A stretch of DNA of 64,000 bases from assembly GCF_034424155.1 (NCBI RefSeq), contig NZ_CP139992.1:1938012-2002011 (forward strand), in the 5' to 3' direction. The notes under the pieces are model-generated. The model did not search any database and was not told the DNA's origin. It was given only the letters and a program-made list of their open reading frames with translations. This DNA comes from Hafnia alvei. GTDB lineage: Bacteria > Pseudomonadota > Gammaproteobacteria > Enterobacterales > Enterobacteriaceae. Both the position numbers and the translations under genes were made by a program. Within the stretch, counting starts at the first letter, position 1. Each line of letters starts with the position of its first letter. Positions 44,967 to 53,842 of the stretch are shown here, in pieces.

Positions 44967-46661
44967 TTATTTTACAGAATTTGTCTTCGGGTTTAAATTT
45001 TTAAGATGCCCACTTTCAACGCCAGCGGATGCATCAATAATACAGTTAATGAGAGTGGGGTGTTTATTGTTTAAGCTGTTTTTTAGGGCATTGACCAACT
45101 CATCAATTGACTTAGCACATACACCATACCCACCGAAAGCCTCCATCAATTTTTCATATTGAGAGCTCATTAGCAATGAAGTAGGAGCTGGGTCACTTGA
45201 TGTGCCATTAATTTCATCACCTCGATATATGCCACCATTGTTAAATACAATAATGGTTACTGGAAGCTTATAGCGACATATAGTTTCTATTTCCATACCA
45301 CTGAATCCGAATGCGCTGTCACCAACAATAGCCACAACTTGTTTGTTATCTGTAACCGCAGCTCCGATTGAGTAGCCCATTCCAATGCCCATTACTCCCC
45401 ATGTACCACAATCTAATCGGCGGCGAGGGTGATACATATTAATGATATTCCTAGCATTATCGAGAGTGTTCGCTCCTTCGTTAACTAAATAAATATCTCT
45501 CCATTTTCCCAGCTCATTATTGATTGCACCGAGAGCATTGAAATAGTTCATAGGCTCGGTTATTTGCTCAATTTTTAAAGCCATTTTTGCTGCATTAATC
45601 TTTTTGTGTTCTTCTATAGCATCTATCCAGTCATTGTATTCATTCAAAGAGAGGGGATTAAGAGAAGATAATAGCTCTTTAATAACAGAGCACATATCTC
45701 CAACTAGCGGAGCTTCAATCGGTCTATTGCTATCAATCTCCATAGGCTCGATATCGACTTGTATAAAGCGCGTTTTACTTGACCAATGAGGGCCTTTTCC
45801 ATGACCTAATAACCAATTTAATCTGGCTCCGAGCAGAATCACAACATCTGCATTTTCGAGAACAAATGATCGAGCAGTTGCTGCAGATAAAACATGATCA
45901 TCTGGCAAAACTCCCTTGGCCATTGACATAGGTAAAAATGGGATCCCGGTCATTTCAATGAATTTTTTTATTTCATTTTCTGATTGAGAATATGCTGCAC
46001 CTTTACCGAGAATAACTAAAGGCTTCTTCGCTTCGCTTAATACTTGTAATACCTTATCTACAGATTTCTTTGAAGGAAGCATATCTGGTGCAGGATCCAC
46101 AACAACAAACACCGATTTGTCAGCATCTGTTTCTTTTAAAGCCGCTTCAAGAACACTGGCTGGAAGGTCTAAGTAGACGCCACCTGGACGACCGGATACT
46201 GCCGCGCGAATTGCACGAGCGATACCAATACCAATATCTTCTGGTTTGTTAACTCGATATGAGGCTTTAACAAATGGCTTTGCGATATTCATTTGATCTA
46301 GCTCTTCATAGTCGCCTTGCTGCAAATCTACGATTGAGCGATCACTTGAGCCGCTAATTTGAATCATCGGAAATGCATTTGTAGTGGCATTTGCGAGGGC
46401 GACTAGCCCATTTAGGAATCCAGGCGCTGATACAGTTAAACAAATCCCTGGTTTCTTTGTGATGTAGCCACTTATCGCGGCGGCATTTCCAGCATTTTGC
46501 TCATGCCGAAACCCGATATAGCGGATACCTTCGTTTTGTGCAATTCGGGCCAAGTCTGTAACTGGAATGCCTACAACGCCATAAATGTTTTCTACTCCAT
46601 TGGCTTTAAGAGCCTTAACGACAATATGCATGCCATCGGTCATTGCGCTATTATTTTCCAT
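44967..46661 (-). CDS. oxc: Oxalyl-CoA decarboxylase
   Basis: A 564-residue thiamine-diphosphate enzyme, the size of E. coli Oxc. The cofactor-binding motif begins GDSAFGFSGMEIETICRY and ends FNNGG; the N-terminal domain carries GFRHEQNAGNAAAISGY with the catalytic glutamate. It converts oxalyl-CoA to formyl-CoA and CO2, consuming a proton. It lies between frc and yfdE, and the oxalate pair with Frc confers an oxalate-induced acid tolerance in E. coli. Confidence 0.93.
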   Translation of the reverse strand: MENNSAMTDGMHIVVKALKANGVENIYGVVGIPVTDLARIAQNEGIRYIGFRHEQNAGNAAAISGYITKKPGICLTVSAPGFLNGLVALANATTNAFPMIQISGSSDRSIVDLQQGDYEELDQMNIAKPFVKASYRVNKPEDIGIGIARAIRAAVSGRPGGVYLDLPASVLEAALKETDADKSVFVVVDPAPDMLPSKKSVDKVLQVLSEAKKPLVILGKGAAYSQSENEIKKFIEMTGIPFLPMSMAKGVLPDDHVLSAATARSFVLENADVVILLGARLNWLLGHGKGPHWSSKTRFIQVDIEPMEIDSNRPIEAPLVGDMCSVIKELLSSLNPLSLNEYNDWIDAIEEHKKINAAKMALKIEQITEPMNYFNALGAINNELGKWRDIYLVNEGANTLDNARNIINMYHPRRRLDCGTWGVMGIGMGYSIGAAVTDNKQVVAIVGDSAFGFSGMEIETICRYKLPVTIIVFNNGGIYRGDEINGTSSDPAPTSLLMSSQYEKLMEAFGGYGVCAKSIDELVNALKNSLNNKHPTLINCIIDASAGVESGHLKNLNPKTNSVK

Positions 46662-46729
46662 AATACGTTATACCTTGATATTTATTAATGAGAGGTATGG
46701 CAACAAGCATGTTGTTGCCATATACATTT

Positions 46730-47980
46730 TTAAATGACTTTATTAATCTTTAATTCTGATACTTCTTTTTCTGTATAGCCAAGTTGATTCAAGATCTCTT
46801 CTGTATGTTCACCAAGCAATGGTGCAGCTTTAATTTCTGGACAGAATCCAGAGAATTTAATAGGGCTACCCACGGTTAGGAACTTACCACGTCCAGGTTG
46901 TTCCACTTCTACTACAGAAGCGCTCTCACGCAGAGACTTATCATATGCAATATCTTTCATACTCATCACAGGAGCACATGGAACGCCGTACTTTCTCAAA
47001 ATCTCCACTGCTTCAAACTTATCTTTATCCGATAGCCATTTTTCAATATCAGAGAAAATATCAAAGATATGAGGCTGACGTGCTTTTGCAGTATTATATT
47101 TTGGATCATCAATCCATTCTTTTTTATTAAGAACGATGCACGTGTTTTCCCAATTTTGCTCTTGTATTGTGAAGTAAATGTATGCGTTCGGGTCCTCCTC
47201 CCATCCTTTACATTTTAATACCCATCCTGGTTGGCCACCGCCGCCAGCGTTACCTCCACGAGGTACGACATCTGTGAATACGCCATTTGGATACTGCGGA
47301 TACTCTTCTAGATAGCCAATCTTTTCTAAACGTTGCTGATCTCGTAGTTTTACACGGCACAGATTTAGAACGCTATCTTGCATAGATACTGATACTTTCT
47401 GGCCGACGCCTGTTTTTTCACGGGCTAATAAAGCAGTAAGGAGCCCAATTAGTAAGTGCATTCCTGTGTTACTGTCACCCAAGGCAGCCGAACTTACTGT
47501 AGGCGGACCGTCCCAAAAGCCCGTTGTAGATAACGCACCACCAACAGCTTGAGCCACGTTCTCATAGCTCTTTAAGTCGTTATAGGGTGAGCATTCGTTA
47601 AATCCTTTAATTGAACCAAAAATAAGTCTTGGGTTTAATTCATGAATATGTTCCCAACTTAAACCCATATGGTCTAATGCGCCTGGATGAAAATTCTCAA
47701 CAAGAATGTCTGCGTCTTTTATAAGTTTCTCCATGATAGACTCGCCCTCTGGAGTTTTAGTATTTAACTCTAGTGAACGTTTATTGCTATTTAGCATCGT
47801 GAAATATAAAGCATCTAGATCAGGAATATCTCGTAATTGTCGACGAGTGACGTCTCCGATACCTGGTCTTTCAATCTTAATTACATCTGCACCATACCAT
47901 GCCAGCATCTGAGTACATGATGGGCCAGATTGTACGCCCGTAAAATCGAGAACTTTAATACCGCTTAAAGGCAATTCCAT
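46730..47980 (-). CDS. frc: Formyl-CoA:oxalate CoA-transferase
   Basis: A 416-residue family III CoA-transferase, the same length as E. coli Frc. The catalytic aspartate is D169 in [12 protein letters not shown], and GGGGQPG lies in the flexible glycine loop characteristic of Frc. It swaps CoA from formyl-CoA to oxalate, giving oxalyl-CoA for Oxc. It is first in the leftward operon; the yfdX gene found upstream in E. coli is not present. Confidence 0.93.
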   Translation of the reverse strand: MELPLSGIKVLDFTGVQSGPSCTQMLAWYGADVIKIERPGIGDVTRRQLRDIPDLDALYFTMLNSNKRSLELNTKTPEGESIMEKLIKDADILVENFHPGALDHMGLSWEHIHELNPRLIFGSIKGFNECSPYNDLKSYENVAQAVGGALSTTGFWDGPPTVSSAALGDSNTGMHLLIGLLTALLAREKTGVGQKVSVSMQDSVLNLCRVKLRDQQRLEKIGYLEEYPQYPNGVFTDVVPRGGNAGGGGQPGWVLKCKGWEEDPNAYIYFTIQEQNWENTCIVLNKKEWIDDPKYNTAKARQPHIFDIFSDIEKWLSDKDKFEAVEILRKYGVPCAPVMSMKDIAYDKSLRESASVVEVEQPGRGKFLTVGSPIKFSGFCPEIKAAPLLGEHTEEILNQLGYTEKEVSELKINKVI

Positions 47981-48690
47981 ATAGAAACCTATATTTGTTG
48001 TGAGTGGATTTTTATTATTTAGTTATTCACTTAAACCTATCGACAACGGCCATATTGAAGTTTTTTGTGGTTTATAAAAACAATGTTTTTCGGTTACATC
48101 TTTTTTAAATAGTTTCATTGTGGTAATAATTATTTTCTAAATGCACAGTCAATGATATTTTTTTCAATATAAATAAATATGCTTTGTTTATTTGCTGTTG
48201 AATTGTTTTTTAGATGAAAGTATCAAATTTAATATCAATTTTGTAATTTATCATTCAGATGTTTAAAATATCACATCAACTTAACTCGTTTAAATTTCAT
48301 TAAAGAAGTGATGTTTTTCTATTATCGGTTTACAATTTATTTAATTGACAGGCGTTACTCCGTCCTTTTCGTGAAAATGAACGAGGGAGTCACTATTTAG
48401 GATATAACTATATAGAATTGATCATGGTCACAAAACAAACGCGTATAGCCAAACCCTGATGGAAGAGGGTTCCTCATCAGCTGTTGTCGGCCACGCCATC
48501 GGCATAAGAATCTATCTACGCAGTAGGGGCGCATGTGTATTAGGCGAAAACTCAGAAACCTCAGAGCTAATCAATATAATGAAAGCCGGAAGCCGAATGG
48601 ATCAGAGTGATTGTTCTGTAAAAGTCTAACATTGGAGTTTTGCTAAACGGTACAAAAAACCCTACGCGAGCACGTAGGGTGAGATAATAT
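47981..48690. other. AT-rich upstream region of frc with a less AT-rich patch
   Basis: This 710-base gap holds the frc operon promoter (reading left), within very AT-rich DNA at 48000-48350 that would suit H-NS binding. From about 48420 to 48620 the base composition changes to more balanced, and a frame on the plus strand stays open for about 57 codons to a TAA near 48630 without a start or ribosome binding site. It may be a gene remnant. I do not recognise it. Confidence 0.35.
48659..48680 (-). terminator. Terminator of zinT
   Basis: ACCCTACG (48659-48666) pairs with CGTAGGGT (48673-48680). On the minus strand the stem is followed by TTTTTTG, a rho-independent terminator 10 bases after the zinT stop. 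Confidence 0.85.
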
Positions 48691-49341
48691 TTAGTGATGT
48701 AGCATATCGTCAACGACCTGTTGCGTTGTCAGCTGATAAGGGTAGTAAGTAGGCCAATTATTCATTTCTGTCAGTAGTGCTTCTTGAGAGGTATTGCCCA
48801 TGAATATATGGAAATGACTCGATTTGCGCGGGGCAATAATATGATCGCTAAATTGCACATATTTAGGTGCTTGGCTGCCAATATCTTTACACTCAAATAG
48901 ATAGCGCACTCCTTTCTTCCCTGATGTGTAGTTCAGAATTTTGTATCCGCTATAATCATACTTGCAGGAACTTTCCTTGTTCCCGCGCTGGAACGACATT
49001 ACGCCATTTTCAATGCCGATAATATCCACATCGCTGGCGTATCCCTTACGATAATAGGATTTAATCTGCTCAAATGTTTGACTGGAGTCTTTTTTAGCTT
49101 TCATCTTGAACACTGGATCGAGCTCACCGCTTTGCAAGTATGGATAAACTGACTGCCATACACCGTCCCAATCCGCCAGTTCTCTGTCTTTAACATCCTT
49201 ATCGCTGAAAACACCGAGGGCTGCCTGCTGCTCAACTTCGCTCATTGGCTTACCATGCGAATGATGTCCATGAGATTGTACATAGCCGCTAACTAAAAGC
49301 GCAGCCAGAGCCAATGAAAGCTTACCAATATAATTTGCCAA
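48691..49341 (-). CDS. zinT: ZinT, periplasmic zinc/cadmium-binding protein
   Basis: A 216-residue periplasmic protein, the same length as E. coli ZinT (YodA). A signal peptide is followed by the histidine-rich HGHHSHGK (about 24-31), and [16 protein letters not shown] and [11 protein letters not shown] are near-identical to the family. ZinT helps ZnuABC capture zinc and binds cadmium. A Zur-like palindrome lies 31 bases upstream of the start. It is a single gene with its own terminator. Confidence 0.95.
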   Translation of the reverse strand: MANYIGKLSLALAALLVSGYVQSHGHHSHGKPMSEVEQQAALGVFSDKDVKDRELADWDGVWQSVYPYLQSGELDPVFKMKAKKDSSQTFEQIKSYYRKGYASDVDIIGIENGVMSFQRGNKESSCKYDYSGYKILNYTSGKKGVRYLFECKDIGSQAPKYVQFSDHIIAPRKSSHFHIFMGNTSQEALLTEMNNWPTYYPYQLTTQQVVDDMLHH

Positions 49342-49371
49342 GATACTCTCTCCCTATGAGTTAAGATTTGC

Positions 49372-49395
49372 AATGATATATTATAACATATCATT
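49372..49395 (-). promoter_or_regulatory. Zur-box-like palindrome upstream of zinT
   Basis: AATGATATATTATAACATATCATT is palindromic except for one base pair, with the TTATAA core of enterobacterial Zur sites (it is split here as AATGATATATTA and TAACATATCATT). It lies 31-54 bases upstream of the zinT start codon, a suitable place for zinc-responsive repression. Confidence 0.7.
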
Positions 49396-49697
49396 ACTCA
49401 ATCCCGTTTCTATCGGATGTGACATCACTGGGCACAATCGCTCGCCTTCTGCAAACAGGCTGATGGCGGTATGGTGGGAGTGGTGGGGCTCTGAACGATT
49501 CACTCATAGATATCATTCTGATTCGGTGGGGCACATAAACTCAGCGGTTCCAGCGCTACCCTTAGCCAAATATTGAAATAGGCTATATTCGGCTCGAAGT
49601 AAAAATATGATGGATATTTAGTTGATGAACCAATGCATGAGGGTAGGCATAATTTGATGATGTACTTCTGAATATGTGGAAAATGTAAATGATGATT

Positions 49698-49731
49698 TTC
49701 TCAAGGGGCAGGGGGACTCTCCCCTTGAGAA
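49698..49731 (-). terminator. Hairpin at the end of the decarboxylase-antiporter operon
   Basis: A perfect 11-base stem, TTCTCAAGGGG (49698-49708) with CCCCTTGAGAA (49721-49731), lies 47 bases past the last gene of the leftward operon. No strong U-run follows, so it may end the transcript or protect its 3' end. Confidence 0.6.
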
Positions 49732-49778
49732 GGGCGAGCATCATAGCTTCGATGATACTCACTGAATAGGACATTTTC

Positions 49779-51290
49779 CTAAAGAGAAATTCTACCTGTC
49801 ATTAGCAGACCAATAACGATGGCATCCAACAAAAGTAGAAGTGCCAAATAGATAATTTCTTTATTCTGTAGAATAGGCTGATTTTTTCCTTTTTCTTTAC
49901 GTGACCAAATAAATACAGGTAGCCCGCAAGTGAGGAGAATAGGCACCAGTGCAACATATTGAATTTGGCTGGCATATAGAATAAAGAGGCAGAATATAGC
50001 ACCCAAAACACCGCTAGTAAGCGCTAATCCTCTGCCTTTCTTAGCATACTGATCATATTGGCGATTAAGGCAGATTTTTACCATATATAACGTTGTTGTA
50101 ATGTAGGCGGGAACCACCATTAGGGCACTAATGTTATACATCGTATTCCATGCATCGTTTGAAAAATAAACGAGTAGCATCGCTGCTTGCATGACGAAAC
50201 TGCTGACCCACAACGAAACATTTGCCGCCTGCTTTTTATTCGTCCGAGCGAAGGCCTGAGGGAATGTACCTTTCTGGCCTGCCACCATCGGGATCTCAGC
50301 GCAAAGCATCGTCCATGCTAACCAACCTGCTAATACGGAGATGATTAACCCGATGTTCATTAGCCATTCACCCCATGGCCCTACAACCTTAGCCAACACG
50401 CCCGCAGTTGAAGGATTGCTGACTTGAGCTAATTCCGCCTGAGGCATTACGCCAAAAGGCAAGACTGACATCAACATATAGATGATAAGAGCTATTATGA
50501 AACCTAGCAGAGTTGCTTTACCGACATCTTTCTTGTTTTTGGCTCGACCCGAAAGAACGACCGCGCCTTCAACACCAATAAAGGCCCACAATGTGACTGT
50601 CATTGGCGCAAGAATTTGCGACATCAGCGAAACGGATTCTGAATGATTATTCACCTTTTCAAAGATGTGTGGTGCAGTACCCCAAAAGTTTGTTAATAGC
50701 TGTGAATAATTTATTAAAAAGCCCAGCAACAGGACGAATAGCACTAGCGGGATGAGCTTAGCGATTGTGCCGATTGTATTTATAAAGCCTGCTACTTTTG
50801 TCCCTGAGAGAACAAGGAAGTTATAGCCCCAGATTAATACCGACCCACAAATGATAGAATTGAGGTTATTTCCGTCCGTAAATACACCAGGGAAAAATTG
50901 ATTAAATGCATCCATCAGGATTACGGCAAAAGCGACGTTACCGAAGGCTGTCATCAGCCAGTAGCCCCAGGCAACATTAAACCCTATGAATGAGCCAAAA
51001 CCTTCCTGTGCATACATATACACACCTGCCTGTAGGTCAGGGCGTAAGTCAGATAACAGACGAAATGAATTGGCTATAAAATAGATACCAATACCCGCAA
51101 TGATCCACGCAATAAGGACGGGGCCTATTGCGGATGTTGCTGCTGTATTTTGAGGAAGGCTAAATACACCACCACCTAACATTGAGCCAACGACTATCGC
51201 GATTAGCGCAATGAGTCCGAGTTTATGCTCTCCGCTTTTACTTTCATTATCAGTTGCATTAGCTACCGACGTTGAGGATTGATTTGACAT
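49779..51290 (-). CDS. ArcD-type basic amino acid antiporter (third gene of operon)
   Basis: A 503-residue APC-superfamily transporter with about 12-13 helices. SMLGGGVFSLPQNTAA is the substrate-binding loop of helix 1, and FIGVEGAVVLSGRAKNKKDV is a hallmark of the ArcD/YdgI arginine-ornithine antiporter group. It should exchange an amino acid for its decarboxylation product, matching the decarboxylase 73 bases upstream. The substrate (arginine, lysine or ornithine) is not decided by the sequence. It is a paralogue of the transporter at 53843-55309. Confidence 0.82.
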   Translation of the reverse strand: MSNQSSTSVANATDNESKSGEHKLGLIALIAIVVGSMLGGGVFSLPQNTAATSAIGPVLIAWIIAGIGIYFIANSFRLLSDLRPDLQAGVYMYAQEGFGSFIGFNVAWGYWLMTAFGNVAFAVILMDAFNQFFPGVFTDGNNLNSIICGSVLIWGYNFLVLSGTKVAGFINTIGTIAKLIPLVLFVLLLGFLINYSQLLTNFWGTAPHIFEKVNNHSESVSLMSQILAPMTVTLWAFIGVEGAVVLSGRAKNKKDVGKATLLGFIIALIIYMLMSVLPFGVMPQAELAQVSNPSTAGVLAKVVGPWGEWLMNIGLIISVLAGWLAWTMLCAEIPMVAGQKGTFPQAFARTNKKQAANVSLWVSSFVMQAAMLLVYFSNDAWNTMYNISALMVVPAYITTTLYMVKICLNRQYDQYAKKGRGLALTSGVLGAIFCLFILYASQIQYVALVPILLTCGLPVFIWSRKEKGKNQPILQNKEIIYLALLLLLDAIVIGLLMTGRISL

Positions 51291-51363
51291 AAATAAGATC
51301 CTGACATGGTAATAGGAATCAACCCAACTCTATGAGAGTCAGGTTGTCGATATTAAAAACTCG

Positions 51364-53736
51364 CTATTGGCGGCCTTTTTTGATTGTTGAAGCAACCTGA
51401 CGTTTAAAGCGAACATGCTCCGGCTTTTTCACCGGGTCACGTTCATCTTCAATTATTGCTCTCACCCAAAAGTCACCATTTTCATCGACATTGACGCCTT
51501 GTATTTCATGCTCAAAGCCAGGATAATGCTTATCAAATTCTTGCAGGGCACGCAGATAGCCCATGATCCCTTTATCACCATGAGGTAAACGTTCACCGGG
51601 CATTAATACAGGGATTCCCGGTGGGTATGGAACCAACATACTCGCCGCAATACGACCAGAAAAATCATCTAAACGGATATGTTCTGCCTTATAGCGGAGT
51701 ACTTTTTGATAAGCAGCAGCAGGTGTCATGACCGGCTCTGGATCAGTATTCACGGCAGCACTAATATGGTTCATAAGATCCAACTCACGCATCTTTTCAT
51801 GCATTTGCTGGCAGAGTTGCTTAAGCGTCATTGTGTCATAGTGTGGCGATTTACCCTTCAGTGATGGGATAGCGTCTACAGCCAAGGCGCCGGTGTCATA
51901 GAGTTTTTTAAAGGCCAGTAAACTTTCAATTAACGTTCCCCATTTGCCTTTCGTAATACCAACAGAAAACAGAATAAGGATCGTATAGTCACCAGTGCGC
52001 GCAATTTCAATCCGTCTATCATCTAGGAATTTTGTGATCAGATATCCAGGGATCCCTTGATCTTCATAACCGCCGTCGAGATTGATGCCGGGGCAGGTGA
52101 TTGTGACTTTTACGGGATCAAGCATACTGTTCGTGTTGATTAGGTCATTATCCTGAAAACCGTGCCAACGCTCACCCGCTCGCAGCTCCCAGCAGTCAGC
52201 GCTTTGATTGAGTAACTCAAGAGGTGCCTGTTCAAAGCTGTATGTCGTATTCGTTGCCTTATCGTGAACCTCGGTCGGCTGCAAGACATCGAAGAACCAT
52301 GAAGATTGACCTTCCTGCTCGTGGATCTGGCGCTTAACCGATACCACCGCTTTACGAAAAGCGATAGCTTCATCGATAGACTCTTGTACTAAAGAACGTC
52401 CCGATTCTCCCTGCATCATACTGACCGCAACATCAATAGAGGCAATAATTGGGTAGAATGGAGATGTCGTGCCATGCATCATGAACGAATCATTGAAGTC
52501 GTCATAATCTAGCGGCGCTCGACTACTTTTTTTCACATGGATCATTGATGCCATTGATAACGAAGGCAGCATCTTGTGTGTCGACTGTACAGAGAAAATG
52601 GTGGGGCGCTCAGGAGTATCCTCAGCATCCATAGCAAAACGATTTTTATACATGGGATGGAAACGCGCATATGCATACCATGCTTCGTCAAAATGAATGC
52701 GCGGGACGCTGGCGCCTAACTCTTTAACGACGTCATTAACGTTGTAGCAAAAACCATCATAGGTGCAGTTGGTGACAACGGCGTAGGTTGGCGATGAGCT
52801 AACAGCGTCAGAAGTGAGTGAGCTTTTAGCAATGAGCTCATCAATACTCTCTTTTTTTAAGCGCTGATTTGGGATCGGACCAATGAGGCCATAGGCGTTT
52901 CGTGTTGGCTTGAGATAGACGGGACGCGCTTGTGAAAGTGTCAGCCCATGATTTAACGACTTATGACAGTTACGATCCACTATCGCAATTTCATCTGCCG
53001 CTACGGCTCCTTGGGCAACGATTCTATTCGAGCCTGATGAACCTGATACGCCATAAAAGGTCCAATCAGCCCCGAAAAGCTCAGCGGCAATATCTTCCGA
53101 TTTTTTGGATGGTCCTGCATGGATGAGATAGTCACCCATTTCTGCGGTAGCAACGCCGATATCAGCGCGCATCATATTTTCACCAAAGAAGTTGATAAAC
53201 TCAGCGCCAACAGGGTGTTTTAGATAGGCCATGCCGCCCATGTGGCCAGGGCAATCCCAATAATAATCGCCATCCTCGGTAAAATTCTTTAATGTTTTAA
53301 AATAAGGTGGTAGCAAGTTCTCTGCACATCGATGTACAAGGGTATAAATTCGATTAGCAGTAAATGTTGCCGTTTCCGAGAATAAATAAATATATTCAGA
53401 GACTTCTTTGAGAAGAGCTAGAGGAGTCTGAGTCGTTATATCTTCTTCAGATAATAAGAATAATGGCGTCGACGCATTTCTTTGACGGAATGATTGAACA
53501 AATTTCTGACACTCTGCGCTCATGTCAGGATTGTTTGCGTCCCAGTAAATGCCGATGGCACTATATTTCTGACTTTCCTGGATAAGTCTTACAGCATCAT
53601 TCAGGTTATTTGCAACAGAAGTTGAAAATCCTCTTGCAGCGATTGCTAGTTTGAGTTCTTCCAGTGACTGCAAGGCTGGACTATCTTTTTCTAGCCTCGG
53701 AGATGACACAAATAAAATATTATGATTAAACTTCAT
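51364..53736 (-). CDS. PLP-dependent Orn/Lys/Arg decarboxylase, AdiA/LdcA-like
   Basis: A 790-residue inducible-type decarboxylase: N-terminal receiver-like wing domain (about 1-135), PLP-binding core with the cofactor lysine at K388 in QSTHKMLPSLSMAS, and C-terminal domain containing GRIAASMLVPYPPGIPVLMPG. FSVGITKGKWGTL matches the arginine/LdcA subgroup better than CadA or SpeF. It is about 35 residues longer than AdiA, with a basic C-terminal tail. Decarboxylation consumes a cytoplasmic proton, and the paired antiporters complete an acid-resistance cycle. The substrate needs assay. Confidence 0.85.
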   Translation of the reverse strand: MKFNHNILFVSSPRLEKDSPALQSLEELKLAIAARGFSTSVANNLNDAVRLIQESQKYSAIGIYWDANNPDMSAECQKFVQSFRQRNASTPLFLLSEEDITTQTPLALLKEVSEYIYLFSETATFTANRIYTLVHRCAENLLPPYFKTLKNFTEDGDYYWDCPGHMGGMAYLKHPVGAEFINFFGENMMRADIGVATAEMGDYLIHAGPSKKSEDIAAELFGADWTFYGVSGSSGSNRIVAQGAVAADEIAIVDRNCHKSLNHGLTLSQARPVYLKPTRNAYGLIGPIPNQRLKKESIDELIAKSSLTSDAVSSSPTYAVVTNCTYDGFCYNVNDVVKELGASVPRIHFDEAWYAYARFHPMYKNRFAMDAEDTPERPTIFSVQSTHKMLPSLSMASMIHVKKSSRAPLDYDDFNDSFMMHGTTSPFYPIIASIDVAVSMMQGESGRSLVQESIDEAIAFRKAVVSVKRQIHEQEGQSSWFFDVLQPTEVHDKATNTTYSFEQAPLELLNQSADCWELRAGERWHGFQDNDLINTNSMLDPVKVTITCPGINLDGGYEDQGIPGYLITKFLDDRRIEIARTGDYTILILFSVGITKGKWGTLIESLLAFKKLYDTGALAVDAIPSLKGKSPHYDTMTLKQLCQQMHEKMRELDLMNHISAAVNTDPEPVMTPAAAYQKVLRYKAEHIRLDDFSGRIAASMLVPYPPGIPVLMPGERLPHGDKGIMGYLRALQEFDKHYPGFEHEIQGVNVDENGDFWVRAIIEDERDPVKKPEHVRFKRQVASTIKKGRQ

Positions 53737-53792
53737 AGTTAAATTCCTTTAGTTTAAATATATAATGTCTAACAATATGAATGAGCGATACC

Positions 53793-53812
53793 ACCTCTAA
53801 CTGATTAGAGGT
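53793..53812 (-). terminator. Hairpin between antiporter and decarboxylase genes
   Basis: ACCTCTAA (53793-53800) pairs with TTAGAGGT (53805-53812) around CTGA, within the 106-base gap of the leftward operon. Without a U-run it may be an attenuator or processing site giving unequal expression of the two genes. Confidence 0.45.
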
Positions 53813-53842
53813 TTAGTCCTTTCTTGGAATGACGTGATTTAT

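Larger units (their letters stand above)
49342..49778. other. zinT upstream gap
   Basis: This 437-base gap carries the zinT promoter with its Zur-like site (49372-49395) and the end of the antiporter transcript (49698-49731). Two short frames of 60-70 codons occur in it on opposite strands, but neither has a ribosome binding site or recognisable product. Confidence 0.4.

Noticed and set aside
49373-49774. Two short frames in the zinT upstream gap
   Set aside because: They run through the Zur-like site and the operon hairpin and have no start signals or recognisable product.
51364-53736. Calling the decarboxylase CadA or SpeF
   Set aside because: Length (790) and motifs such as FSVGITKGKWGTL fit the AdiA/LdcA subgroup better, so only the broad family is claimed.
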